30,348 bases of DNA, from positions 1 to 30,348 of the forward strand of contig CAYJEQ010000028.1 of the NCBI GenBank assembly GCA_964369235.1, written 5' to 3'. The notes under the pieces are model-generated. The model saw only the letters and a list, made by a program, of their open reading frames with translations, had not been told where the DNA came from and did not search any database. The number at the start of each line of letters is the position of its first letter. Position 1 is the stretch's first letter. The position numbers and the translations under genes are program-made. Of the stretch, positions 6,344-15,301 are shown in pieces. This DNA is from CAYJEQ01 sp964369235 (GTDB taxonomy: Bacteria; Bacillota; Clostridia; Oscillospirales; Ruminococcaceae).

Positions 6344-7722
6344 CTTCCACTAATAATCTTCCAACACTCAGAAAGAGTTCTAACTGGAATTAGCTCTATA
6401 TCTACATTTAGATTACCTAGTTTACTCATAGAGTGTTTAGGCAGTATACATTTAGTAAAGCCCAGTCGTGAGGCTTCGGTTATTCTCTGCTGAATATGAT
6501 TAATTGTTCTAATCTCACCAGTTAATCCTACTTCACCAAAGGCAACTATGTCCTGATCTATAACCTTATTGGTAAGGTTAGATATTAACGCTAGTGCTAC
6601 AGGTAAATCTGCTGCTGGCTCATCTAGTTTTAACCCACCTATAACATTTATATAGGCATCCATATTGCCAAAGAAAAATCCACAGCGTTTTTCCAACACT
6701 GCTAGTAGCAGTGCCATTCTATTAAAGTCAAATCCTGTAGCTGTACGCCTAGGTGTACCAAAGGCTGTTTTACTAACTAGTGCTTGTACCTCTGCTAATA
6801 CTGGACGGCTTCCCTCCATAACACAGGCTACACAGGTGCCAGATGTATTCACAGGTCTTCCTGATAGTAGCATCTGAGAAGGGTTTTCTACCTCCTCGAG
6901 GCCATTTTCAAACATCTGAAATACACCTATCTCATTAGTGGATCCATAACGATTTTTTACTGCTCTCAGTATTCTATAACTCATGGTGCGCTCACCCTCA
7001 AAATAAAGCACTGCATCAACCATATGCTCCATTACCTTAGGCCCAGCTATAGCACCATCTTTGTTTACATGGCCTACTATAAATATTGGGATATCCATGC
7101 TTTTAGCTGTGTAGATAAGTCTTTGAGTACACTCTCTAACCTGTGTTACACTTCCTGAGGTAGACTGTAGGCTACTTAGATACATAGTCTGTATAGAGTC
7201 TACTATTACAATAGTTGGATTTACGGTGTGTATAGCTGTTAATACCTTTTCTATATCTGTAGCAGCAGCCACATATAACCTATCCCCATCTACTCCTAGT
7301 CTTACTGCACGAAGTTTTATCTGGCGAGGGCTTTCCTCCCCTGTAATATAAAGAACCTTTGAGTGCTGGGATAGATTGGCACTCATCTGTAGTAAAATTG
7401 TAGACTTACCTATACCTGGATCACCACTTAAAAGGACTACTGAGCCTTTAACAATACCAGATCCCAAAACTCGGTTCAGCTCACCTATACCTGTATCATA
7501 TCTATCCTCATCGGTTGCATTAAGCTCATTAATAGTAGAGATAAACATATCCCCTATGTCTACTCTAACATCTTTATTATGTTTGCTTTTTGGAGTTTCG
7601 GTAGACTTCACCTGTTCTTCTAGGGAATTCCACTCTCCACAATCTGGGCATTTACCATACCATTTTATTGTTTCATAGCCACAGGAGGTACACTGGTACA
7701 CTGTGGTTGCTTTTGCTGCCAC
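6340..7722 (-). CDS. radA: DNA repair protein RadA (Sms)
   Basis: This 460-residue protein is full length for RadA, a RecA-like helicase acting in recombination branch migration. It opens with a C4 zinc finger (C-T-S-C-G-Y, then C-P-D-C-G-E-W, residues 11-31). The Walker A motif is G-D-P-G-I-G-K-S-T (K106). The RadA-specific K-N-R-Y-G-S motif lies near residue 256, and the C-terminal Lon-like domain includes L-G-G-L-K-L-D-E-P-A-A-D-L. It is last in the ligA-gatCAB-cwlD-radA run, 13 bp after cwlD. I see no terminator before the convergent small gene, whose stop overlaps its own. Confidence 0.97.
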   Translation of the reverse strand: MAAKATTVYQCTSCGYETIKWYGKCPDCGEWNSLEEQVKSTETPKSKHNKDVRVDIGDMFISTINELNATDEDRYDTGIGELNRVLGSGIVKGSVVLLSGDPGIGKSTILLQMSANLSQHSKVLYITGEESPRQIKLRAVRLGVDGDRLYVAAATDIEKVLTAIHTVNPTIVIVDSIQTMYLSSLQSTSGSVTQVRECTQRLIYTAKSMDIPIFIVGHVNKDGAIAGPKVMEHMVDAVLYFEGERTMSYRILRAVKNRYGSTNEIGVFQMFENGLEEVENPSQMLLSGRPVNTSGTCVACVMEGSRPVLAEVQALVSKTAFGTPRRTATGFDFNRMALLLAVLEKRCGFFFGNMDAYINVIGGLKLDEPAADLPVALALISNLTNKVIDQDIVAFGEVGLTGEIRTINHIQQRITEASRLGFTKCILPKHSMSKLGNLNVDIELIPVRTLSECWKIISGS

Positions 7723-7735
7723 TTACACACTTCCT

Positions 7736-8455
7736 TTATATAATTATATTTTGATAATAGGCTTCTATCCCTGACATAATACTATAAGCTATTACTTGCT
7801 GATATTCACTGTCTAATAACTTATTAGCTTCTACTGGATTAGAGATAAAACCACATTCCACTATTACCCCTGGATTATAGGTGCTAGATAGTAGGAAATA
7901 TTCATTTCCTGAGGATTTTACCACTCTGTCATTTGTAGGATCAGCAAAGTTTACCATATATCCTTGTATATGCTCTGCTAGTGCTTTTCCTCCAATATTA
8001 TTCTCATTATAAAACACCTGACTGCCGTAACAGTAAGACTCTTGATAGAAATTTTGATGTATGCTGATGTATAGTGCCTGAGGATTTTTATTAATTATAT
8101 CAAGTCGCCTATTCATATCTGACTGTTTTCTCTCTCTTACAGTTGCTAGAGAAATCTCGGCAAGGGATATATCCTCTGTTCTAGTCATTATCACCTGATA
8201 ACCAGAAACTTTTAACATATCTGCTAGTATTAGTGATATTTCAAGATTAATATCTTTCTCTGCTCTCCCAGTAATTGAAGTGGCTCCATCGTCCTCACCA
8301 CCATGACCAGCATCGATTATAACTATTCTTTCTGGATTGGTTATAGGGCTATTTACTAATATATGCTTATTTAAATTCCCTATAATAGATAGTGTTACAA
8401 TCATAAAAACCAAAACCAATAGATAGATATAATCCGTTTTCTTAACAGTTATCAT
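7736..8455 (-). CDS. cwlD: N-acetylmuramoyl-L-alanine amidase, CwlD type
   Basis: The enzyme cleaves the amide bond between muramic acid and the stem peptide. In endospore formers CwlD works with a deacetylase to make muramic lactam in cortex. The 239-residue protein has one N-terminal membrane anchor (about 8-26), then amidase_3 motifs: V-I-I-D-A-G-H-G-G-E-D-D-G-A with the zinc His, D-I-N-L-E with the Glu ligand, S-I-H-Q-N, and V-E-C-G-F-I-S-N near the C-terminus with the catalytic Glu. I use the ATG at 8455, 8 nt from GGAGG, not the GTG at 8473. Placement with gatB and radA argues for vegetative transcription as well. A hairpin covers its ribosome binding site. Confidence 0.88.
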   Translation of the reverse strand: MITVKKTDYIYLLVLVFMIVTLSIIGNLNKHILVNSPITNPERIVIIDAGHGGEDDGATSITGRAEKDINLEISLILADMLKVSGYQVIMTRTEDISLAEISLATVRERKQSDMNRRLDIINKNPQALYISIHQNFYQESYCYGSQVFYNENNIGGKALAEHIQGYMVNFADPTNDRVVKSSGNEYFLLSSTYNPGVIVECGFISNPVEANKLLDSEYQQVIAYSIMSGIEAYYQNIII

Positions 8456-8464
8456 ATACAAAAC

Positions 8465-8500
8465 CTCCGTCACACATTATATTTCAATGTTATGACGGAG
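8465..8500 (-). promoter_or_regulatory. Hairpin sequestering the cwlD ribosome binding site
   Basis: In the transcript CTCCGTCA (8500-8493) pairs with TGACGGAG (8472-8465), and the inner ACATT pairs with AATGT. The 3' arm contains the GGAGG used by cwlD and is followed by TTTT. It could limit translation of cwlD or partly terminate transcription after gatB. Confidence 0.6.
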
Positions 8501-8521
8501 ACCTTGGTTTTTATGTTAAAA

Positions 8522-9964
8522 TTATTTCTCTAACTCTTTAATCATCATATCCTTAAGGATTGCAGGATTACCCTGTCCTTTAGAGGCTTTCATACACTGT
8601 CCAACCATAAAGCCTAGTACATTAGTTTTACCATTCTTATAGTCTTCTACAGCCTTAGCATTATTAGCTAGAACTTCTTTTACAATATTTTCTAGTGCAG
8701 AATTATCACTAATCTGCATTAATCCCTTTGCTTCAACTATAGATAGAGGGCTAATATCAGAAACCATGATTTCTTCAATTACAACCTTACCAGAGGTGTT
8801 AGAAATCTTATTAGCCTCAATAAGCTCAATCATCTCTACTAGATTTTTTGGAGTTAGTGCATAGTCAGCTAAACTCTTATTAACCTCATTCATAATACGA
8901 GATACATCCCCTAGTAGCCAGTTAGCAATAGCCTTAGGTTGGCACTTATTCATTGCTGTACACTCTTCAAAGAACTCTGCTTTGTCCTTATTTTCCATAA
9001 GAAGATTAGCATCAAATCTTGGTAGCTTGTACTCATTCATATATCTAAGCATTTTCTTATGTGGCAATTCAGGTAGAGACGCCTTTAGCTGGTCAACTCT
9101 TTCCTGTGGTATTACGATAGGTAGTAAATCTGGCTCTGGGAAATAACGATAGTCATGAGCATCTTCCTTACTTCTCAGTAGGATATTTACTCCATTAGCA
9201 TCGTCCCATCTTCTTGTTTCCTGTGTGATGGTTTCGCCATTTTCTATAGCTACTATCTGTCTTTTTGCCTCGTACTCAATAGCACGAACAGCACCACTAA
9301 AGCTATTTACATTCTTCATCTCTACTCTAGTACCAAACTCAGTAGCACCCATAGGTCTTACAGATACATTAATATCACAACGAATAGAACCCTCCTGCAT
9401 TTTACAGTCGGATATATCAATATAACCTAGAATAGCTTTGACTGTGTCTAGGTATGCCTTAGCTTCGGCAGAGCTTCTCATATCCGGCTCAGATACAATC
9501 TCAATTAGTGGTACCCCACAACGGTTAAAGTCCACTAGAGATCCTGCAAAACTATCATCATGTAGTAGTTTACCTGCATCTTCTTCAATATGAATTCTTG
9601 TAACACCAATTCTCTTAGTATTACCTTCATCATCCATTACTACATCCAGATAACCATTCTCACACACCGGAACATCAAACTGAGAAATCTGATATGCCTT
9701 AGGTAGGTCTGGGTAGAAGTAATTCTTTCTGTCCTGTTTTGATATTCTGTTAATGCTACAGTTTGTAGCATGTCCCATCATTATAGCATAATCTACTACT
9801 TTTTCATTTAGAGTTGGCAGTGTTCCTGGTAGTCCCATACATTTAGGACAACAGTTAGAGTTTACCTCACTACCAAATTCATTCTTACAACCACAATATA
9901 TCTTTGTTTTAGTGCTTAGCTCTGCATGTACCTCTAAGCCTACTACTATTTCATATTCAATCAC
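8522..9964 (-). CDS. gatB: Aspartyl/glutamyl-tRNA amidotransferase subunit B
   Basis: GatB binds mischarged Glu-tRNA(Gln) or Asp-tRNA(Asn), phosphorylates the acyl group with ATP and receives ammonia from GatA. The 480 residues are full length. The family start E-I-V-V-G-L-E-V-H-A-E-L is followed by a C-G-C...C-C-P-K-C zinc-binding cluster and the tunnel/active-site block P-G-T-L-P. Further blocks are R-K-N-Y-F-Y-P-D-L-P-K-A-Y-Q-I-S-Q and R-S-K-E-D-A-H-D-Y-R-Y-F-P-E-P-D-L-P. A C-terminal YqeY-like tail domain ends near M-K-A-S-K-G-Q-G-N-P. It lies 12 bp downstream of gatA, so translation is probably coupled. Confidence 0.97.
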   Translation of the reverse strand: MIEYEIVVGLEVHAELSTKTKIYCGCKNEFGSEVNSNCCPKCMGLPGTLPTLNEKVVDYAIMMGHATNCSINRISKQDRKNYFYPDLPKAYQISQFDVPVCENGYLDVVMDDEGNTKRIGVTRIHIEEDAGKLLHDDSFAGSLVDFNRCGVPLIEIVSEPDMRSSAEAKAYLDTVKAILGYIDISDCKMQEGSIRCDINVSVRPMGATEFGTRVEMKNVNSFSGAVRAIEYEAKRQIVAIENGETITQETRRWDDANGVNILLRSKEDAHDYRYFPEPDLLPIVIPQERVDQLKASLPELPHKKMLRYMNEYKLPRFDANLLMENKDKAEFFEECTAMNKCQPKAIANWLLGDVSRIMNEVNKSLADYALTPKNLVEMIELIEANKISNTSGKVVIEEIMVSDISPLSIVEAKGLMQISDNSALENIVKEVLANNAKAVEDYKNGKTNVLGFMVGQCMKASKGQGNPAILKDMMIKELEK

Positions 9965-9976
9965 AGCTACTACCTC

Positions 9977-11437
9977 CTATATACTTGCAATCTTATTAAA
10001 TCCACCTACAGCCTGCTCTAATTTGTAGGATACATTTAACATCAGTGTTTCACTAAATTTATTACCGATTAGCTGTACACCAATTGGCATACCGTTATTA
10101 CCTCTGCCCATAGGTAGAGAAATTGCTGGTAGACCAGCGATATTAACATTTATAGTACATATATCTGCTGCGTACATTTTAAGTGGATCATCAGTGTTTT
10201 CCCCAATTTTAAAGGCTGTTTCTGGTGCTGTTGGAGTCAGCAGAATATCACACTTCTTATATGCTTCGGTAAATTCCATAGCAATCTGATTTTGTAGCAG
10301 TTTTGCTCTGTTGTAATAAGCATCATAGTAACCGGAGCTTAGTACAAATGTACCTAGCATAATTCTACGCTTAACCTCATCACCAAAGCCTTCACTTCTT
10401 GTATTTTCGTACATTTCAATTAGTGTTGCTGCTTCTTCGCTACGATAACCGTACTTAACCCCATCAAATCTAGCAAGGTTAGAAGATGCCTCAGCAGAGG
10501 AAATTATATAATATGCCTGTAGTGCATATTTAGTGCTTGGTAGAGATACCTCTACTATCTCAGCACCCTGTGCTTTTAGTATATCGGCAGTTGCCATAAC
10601 CTGAGCTTTAACCTCAGTATCTACACCTTCTGATAGGTATTCAGCAGGAATACCAACTTTAAGCCCTGTGATGTCCTTATTTAGTGAGCCTAGAATATCC
10701 CCATAGTTATAATCAATAGAGGTTGCATCATTAATATCTGCACCAATAATAGCGTCAAATACCATTGCTGTATCCTGTACAGTTCTGGCAAAAGGTCCAA
10801 TCTGATCTAGAGAAGATGCGAATGCAACCAGTCCATAACGAGATACTGCCCCATAGGTAGGCTTAAGACCTACTACACCACAATAAGATGCTGGCTGACG
10901 GATAGATCCACCTGTATCAGATCCTAGGGAGTATGGCACCTGTCCTGCAGCTACAGTAGCAGCAGACCCGCCAGAAGATCCCCCTGGCACATAATCTGTA
11001 TTATGAGGATTTAGAGTTTTCTTATAGTAGGAGTTTTCTGTGGAAGATCCCATTGCAAACTCATCCATATTGGTTTTACCAACTACAACTGCACCATTAG
11101 CATATAGCTTTTCCATAACTGTTGCATCATATGGTGGCACAAAATTGTGTAGCATCTTAGAAGAACAGGTAGTTAGGATATTCTTTGTACAGATATTATC
11201 CTTAATACCAATAGGAATACCTGCCATCATTGGTAGTTCTTCCCCACTGTTACGACGATTATCAACCTTTTCTGCCTGTGATAAAGCTATCTCTTCTGTT
11301 ACTGTTACATAGGAGCCAATTTTATCATCAGTAGCTTTAATTCTCTCAATAATTTCTTTAGTAAGCTCTACGCTAGAGATTTCCTTTGCCTTTAGCATAC
11401 CAGAAAGCTCATAAGCTGATTTTTCATACATTGCCAT
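9977..11437 (-). CDS. gatA: Aspartyl/glutamyl-tRNA amidotransferase subunit A
   Basis: GatA is the amidase that releases ammonia from glutamine for GatB. The 486 residues contain the amidase-signature triad at the expected positions: K79 (G-I-P-I-G-I-K-D-N), cis-Ser S154 (G-G-S-S-G-G-S) and nucleophile S178 (G-S-D-T-G-G-S-I-R). These numbers coincide with those described for Staphylococcus GatA. The start ATG at 11437 lies 13 nt after AGAAGGG, a long spacing. A second ATG two codons on is a possible alternative. The gene is 32 bp downstream of gatC. Confidence 0.97.
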   Translation of the reverse strand: MAMYEKSAYELSGMLKAKEISSVELTKEIIERIKATDDKIGSYVTVTEEIALSQAEKVDNRRNSGEELPMMAGIPIGIKDNICTKNILTTCSSKMLHNFVPPYDATVMEKLYANGAVVVGKTNMDEFAMGSSTENSYYKKTLNPHNTDYVPGGSSGGSAATVAAGQVPYSLGSDTGGSIRQPASYCGVVGLKPTYGAVSRYGLVAFASSLDQIGPFARTVQDTAMVFDAIIGADINDATSIDYNYGDILGSLNKDITGLKVGIPAEYLSEGVDTEVKAQVMATADILKAQGAEIVEVSLPSTKYALQAYYIISSAEASSNLARFDGVKYGYRSEEAATLIEMYENTRSEGFGDEVKRRIMLGTFVLSSGYYDAYYNRAKLLQNQIAMEFTEAYKKCDILLTPTAPETAFKIGENTDDPLKMYAADICTINVNIAGLPAISLPMGRGNNGMPIGVQLIGNKFSETLMLNVSYKLEQAVGGFNKIASI

Positions 11438-11469
11438 TTATCTATTCCAACCCTTCTTAAAACTTTAAG

Positions 11470-11736
11470 TTATTCCACTGTTTTTGGTACTACTACACAA
11501 CCAGCTTGGGTTTGTGGAGCATTTTTAAGCATATCCTCTCTAGATACAGATGGTACAATCTCATCAGTTCTAAGAGTCATTGGATTATTTGCATCTATCT
11601 GGATTGAACCTTCCATTGCTGGCAGATCCTCACACATTGCGATTATATCGCTCATTTCCTTATGAAACTTGTCCAGCTCATTATCAGCTATCTTTAGTCT
11701 TGATAACTTTGCCACATGTTTAATATCAATATTCAT
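11470..11736 (-). CDS. gatC: Aspartyl/glutamyl-tRNA amidotransferase subunit C
   Basis: GatC is a small protein that wraps around and stabilises GatA and GatB. The sequence begins M-N-I-D-I-K-H-V-A-K-L-S-R-L, the usual GatC opening, and ends with D-E-I-V-P-S-V-S-R-E-D-M-L-K-N-A-P before a V-V-V-P-K-T-V-E tail. I use the ATG at 11736 (88 residues) because AAAGGATGG lies 8 nt upstream. The ATG at 11748 falls inside that Shine-Dalgarno. The gene starts 24 bp after the ligA stop. Confidence 0.93.
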   Translation of the reverse strand: MNIDIKHVAKLSRLKIADNELDKFHKEMSDIIAMCEDLPAMEGSIQIDANNPMTLRTDEIVPSVSREDMLKNAPQTQAGCVVVPKTVE

Positions 11737-11760
11737 AGTTTTAACCATCCTTTAACAGTT

Positions 11761-13740
11761 TTATTTTAATAGCTCCATTAGTGCTGTTTCATCAATTATA
11801 TTTATCCCCAGTGTCTGAGCTTTAGTTAGCTTACTTCCTGCCTCTTCACCTGCTAATAGATAGCTTGTTTTCTTAGATACAGAGGATGATACCTTGCCTC
11901 CAGCATCGGTTATAAGATCCGCCGCTTCATTTCGTGATAAGCTAGGCAGTGTTCCTGTAATAACAAATGTTAGCCCTGATAGCTTATCTGAGGAAACCTG
12001 TTTTAGTGACTGGGTATTAACACCAGCTAATTTTAGCCTATCTATTAACTGGATATTATCCTCATTACTAAAGAAATCCACAATATTCTCAGCCATTACC
12101 CCACCAAATCCATCTATAGTTAAGATTTCCTCAGCTGTGGCTTTCATTATATTATCGATATTCCCCAGCTTCTGTGCCAGTAGCACCCCACCCTGTTTAC
12201 CAATACCATTAATACCTAGGGCGAAGATTAATTTGGATAAATCCTGAGTTTTACTTTTAGCAATGGAGTCTATTAGGTTTTGAGCGCTTTTCTCTGCAAA
12301 TCTCTCTAGGCTTAGTAAATCTTCCTTTGTAAGGTTATATATGTCCCCTACATTGCTAATAAGTTTACTCTCAATAAGAAGTTCAGAAATAGAAGTTCCC
12401 ATACCCTCAATATCCATAGCATCTCTACTTGCAAAATGTATTACATTTCTCACTAGCTGTGCGCTACAGTTTATATTAGTACATTTTATGTCTGCTTCCC
12501 CTGTTTCTCGTACTGTATTACTACCACAGGAAGGGCATATTTCAGGAATTTGATACACTGGGTTTTCTTCACAGTGGGTTACTACATTTATAACCTCGGG
12601 GATAATATCCCCAGCTTTTCTTACAGTTATAATATCACCAATGGCAATCTGCATATTATCTATAAAGTCCTGATTGTGTAGCACTGCTCTAGCTACAGTT
12701 GTCCCTGCTAAGGTAACAGGCTCAAATATAGCTGTAGGGGTTAGCTTACCTGTTCTACCTACATTTATCTGAATATCCAGTAGCTTTGTGTTTTTTTCCT
12801 CAGGTGGGTATTTGTAAGCTGCTGCCCACTTAGGGAATTTAGAGGTTGCTCCCAGTGTTATTCTGTCCTGTAGATTATCTACCTTAACCACAGCACCGTC
12901 AATATCATAGGAATAGTTACCACGATTATCTCCGATTTCTGCAATGGCTTTAATCACATCATCAATATTGTCTGCTGTCGTGTAGTCAGGAGAAATCTTA
13001 AACCCAAGCTCCTTAAGCCACTGGAGAGATTTACTATGGCTGTCAAACTCCATACCCTCTATAAGCTGTAGGTTAAATATAAATATATCCAGCCCTCTAG
13101 TAGCAGCAATCTTAGGATCTTTCTGACGAAGTGAACCAGCTGCTGCATTTCGTGGATTTTTAAACTGCTTTTCCCCTTGTAGCTCCTGTTGTGCTACTGC
13201 TGCTGTAAAGCTCTCCAGAGGCATATATACCTCACCTCTTACAGAAAGATATGGTATGTCTGTGTTTATCTTTTGAGGGATAGACTTTATAGTTCTAAGA
13301 TTTTCTGTAACATCTTCCCCTACAAAACCATCACCACGAGTTGCTCCTCGTACAAATAAGCCATGCTCATACTCTAGAGAAACCGACAGTCCATCTATTT
13401 TCTTCTCTATAATATATCGAGGTTTCTCTACTGCTTCTACTACACGCTTATCAAAGGCATATAGCTCCTCAGTATCAAACACATCCTGTAATGATCCCAT
13501 CTGTACACGATGGGTAACAGGTGCAAAGGTATTTTTTATTACATCACCTACCCTTGTTGTAGGTGAATTTTCCTGTGCTAAATGTGGATAATCTGCTTCT
13601 AACTTTTTAAGTTCATTAAGCATCATATCATAATCATAATCCCTTATAGTTGGGTTATCTAGCACGTAGTAACTATGGCTATGGCCATTAAGTGTTGCTG
13701 TTAACTCCACTATTCTTTTTAGGATTTTTTCTTCAGTCAT
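11761..13740 (-). CDS. ligA: NAD-dependent DNA ligase LigA
   Basis: LigA seals nicks in replication and repair using NAD+. The protein has 659 residues from the ATG at 13740; a GTG at 13752 adds four but sits 1-2 nt from AAAGG. Domains in order are Ia (N-D-P-T-like Y-Y-V-L-D-N-P-T-I-R-D-Y-D-Y-D), and adenylation with K-I-D-G, the Lys being residue 114 from this start. The OB-fold, C4 zinc finger (C-P-S-C-G...C-T...C-S-A-Q-L), helix-hairpin-helix repeats and C-terminal BRCT (L-S-G-L-T-F-V-I-T-G-T-L) follow. It is first of six co-directional genes through radA. Confidence 0.97.
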   Translation of the reverse strand: MTEEKILKRIVELTATLNGHSHSYYVLDNPTIRDYDYDMMLNELKKLEADYPHLAQENSPTTRVGDVIKNTFAPVTHRVQMGSLQDVFDTEELYAFDKRVVEAVEKPRYIIEKKIDGLSVSLEYEHGLFVRGATRGDGFVGEDVTENLRTIKSIPQKINTDIPYLSVRGEVYMPLESFTAAVAQQELQGEKQFKNPRNAAAGSLRQKDPKIAATRGLDIFIFNLQLIEGMEFDSHSKSLQWLKELGFKISPDYTTADNIDDVIKAIAEIGDNRGNYSYDIDGAVVKVDNLQDRITLGATSKFPKWAAAYKYPPEEKNTKLLDIQINVGRTGKLTPTAIFEPVTLAGTTVARAVLHNQDFIDNMQIAIGDIITVRKAGDIIPEVINVVTHCEENPVYQIPEICPSCGSNTVRETGEADIKCTNINCSAQLVRNVIHFASRDAMDIEGMGTSISELLIESKLISNVGDIYNLTKEDLLSLERFAEKSAQNLIDSIAKSKTQDLSKLIFALGINGIGKQGGVLLAQKLGNIDNIMKATAEEILTIDGFGGVMAENIVDFFSNEDNIQLIDRLKLAGVNTQSLKQVSSDKLSGLTFVITGTLPSLSRNEAADLITDAGGKVSSSVSKKTSYLLAGEEAGSKLTKAQTLGINIIDETALMELLK

Positions 13741-13812
13741 TAGTGTTGCCACACCTTTCTAAAATAGTAAATTAAACCAATCTATAGTTTAACATAAAAA
13801 CAAGCTTTAAAC

Positions 13813-13849
13813 AAGCTATTTATTAAGATAAAACTTATTAAATAGGCTT
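13813..13849. other. Long AT-rich hairpin in the ligA-nth divergent region
   Basis: AGCTATTTATTAAG (13814-13827) pairs with CTTATTAAATAGGCT (13834-13848) with one mismatch and one extra base. It lies between divergent genes, so it is not an ordinary terminator. A regulatory or remnant role is open. No clear promoter hexamer pair could be fixed for either gene. Confidence 0.35.
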
Positions 13850-13959
13850 TACTATATATGATTATGGTGTTAAAATAAAGGATGTAGCCTAATATAAATC
13901 TATTATTATAGATACTTTAGGTTTAATAACAGAAATTACCGAGAGGATTACTATATATC

Positions 13960-14619
13960 ATGAGAAAAAAAGATCTTGCTTTAATAGCAATAGAACAGCT
14001 TAAAATTGACTTTCCCGAGGCTATATGCTCACTGGAATACACCCATCCTTATGAACTATTAATCGCCACTAGGTTATCTGCCCAGTGTACCGATGCTAGA
14101 GTAAATATCGTTACTAGAGTGTTATTTAAAGAATACCCTACCATTGAGGCTATTGCAGAGGCACCACTGGAGGAAATAGAAAAAATCCTTCGTCCCTGTG
14201 GTTTGTATAAGGTAAAATCTAAGGACACTAAAAATATGTGTATCCGTCTTATTGAGGATTATAATAGTATACTGCCAAACTCCATTGAGGAACTAACTAA
14301 ACTGCCAGGTATCGGCAGAAAAACAGCTAATCTAATTATGGGGGATATTTTTGGCGAGCCTGCTTATGTCTGTGATACCCACTGTATAAGAATAACCAAC
14401 CATTTAGGTATTACTACAGGTACTGATCCTCTTAAAGTAGAAATGCAGCTTAGAAAAATCCTACCACCTGAGGAAGCTAATGATTTCTGCCACAGAATGG
14501 TGCTTTTTGGTAGAGAAACCTGTACAGCTAGAAGCCCTAAATGCCATGACTGTACTTTAAACCATGTCTGTAAGGACGGTATTAAGACCATTAATAAAGC
14601 AGCAAAAGTTAAAAAGTAA
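13960..14619 (+). CDS. nth: Endonuclease III
   Basis: This DNA glycosylase/AP lyase removes oxidised pyrimidines. The 219-residue protein carries the helix-hairpin-helix L-P-G-I-G-R-K-T-A-N with catalytic K121. The catalytic Asp is D139 in V-C-D-T-H-C-I-R-I. A 4Fe-4S ligand set, C188-x6-C195-x2-C198-x5-C204, lies near the C-terminus. Spacing and positions match the E. coli enzyme. One detail differs: V-D-T-H-V is more usual than V-C-D-T-H-C, which adds two cysteines next to the catalytic residue. The gene stands alone, divergent from ligA. The leader lacks a strong Shine-Dalgarno; GAGAGGATT at 13938-13946 is the best candidate. Confidence 0.95.
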   Translation: MRKKDLALIAIEQLKIDFPEAICSLEYTHPYELLIATRLSAQCTDARVNIVTRVLFKEYPTIEAIAEAPLEEIEKILRPCGLYKVKSKDTKNMCIRLIEDYNSILPNSIEELTKLPGIGRKTANLIMGDIFGEPAYVCDTHCIRITNHLGITTGTDPLKVEMQLRKILPPEEANDFCHRMVLFGRETCTARSPKCHDCTLNHVCKDGIKTINKAAKVKK

Positions 14620-14715
14620 CCATATACTGTTCATCAATTACCATATATTTCTCTGTTTATTTTTCTTATAATATATGCTACAATAACGGTATACAATTAC
14701 TTAAGGAGCAAAACT

Positions 14716-15204
14716 ATGAATATAGATAAAATTACAGAGGATTTTCACAAGGCAATAGCCGATATTGTATCCCATCCCTCTGTACAAGCAATGAAGAATA
14801 TCCCACAGCATACCGACGCCGTAAGCTGTTATGAACACTGTATATATGTATCATATCTAAGCTTTCTACTTTGTAGTAAGCTTGGTTTTGATGCTGTAGC
14901 TGCTGCTAGAGGGGCACTATTACATGACTTTCATCTAAAAGATCCTGCTAATCACAACATGAAATGCCTAGGATGGTTAATTAACCATCCACTTATTGCC
15001 CTTGATAATGCTAATGAGCATTTTAATCTTACAGAGCTAGAACAGGATATTATCTCTAAACATATGTGGCCACTTGCCCCTATAAAAATCCCTAAATATA
15101 AGGAATCCTTTGTAGTAAATATTATAGACACTACCTGTGCTGCTTTGGAGTATTTAGGTATTCATAAAAAAAGCTGGAAGATGGTTGTTACATCCTTTTG
15201 TTAG
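14716..15204 (+). CDS. HD-domain phosphohydrolase
   Basis: The protein has 162 residues. The metal-binding HD signature is visible as H41 (Y-E-H-C-I-Y-V-S), the H70-D71 pair (G-A-L-L-H-D-F-H) and a later Asp in N-I-I-D-T-T-C-A. This arrangement is that of the short HDIG/HD family found in Firmicutes, members of which hydrolyse nucleotides or phosphate esters. The substrate cannot be told from sequence. The segment H-N-M-K-C-L-G-W-L-I-N-H-P is typical of this subfamily. AAGGAG lies 7-8 nt before the ATG. The gene has its own strong terminator. Confidence 0.85.
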   Translation: MNIDKITEDFHKAIADIVSHPSVQAMKNIPQHTDAVSCYEHCIYVSYLSFLLCSKLGFDAVAAARGALLHDFHLKDPANHNMKCLGWLINHPLIALDNANEHFNLTELEQDIISKHMWPLAPIKIPKYKESFVVNIIDTTCAALEYLGIHKKSWKMVVTSFC

Positions 15205-15230
15205 CCTTACTTGTCAATTAAATAATTAGA

Positions 15231-15276
15231 GGGGCTGTTGCTTGTGATTTTCATCATTTGCAACAACCCCTTTTTT
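15231..15276 (+). terminator. Intrinsic terminator after the HD-domain gene
   Basis: GGGGCTGTTGC pairs with GCAACAACCCC with one mismatch, the loop can pair further (GTGAT/ATCAT), and six T residues follow. Confidence 0.9.
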
Positions 15277-15301
15277 GTAACTTGATATTTACTAATGAAA
15301 A

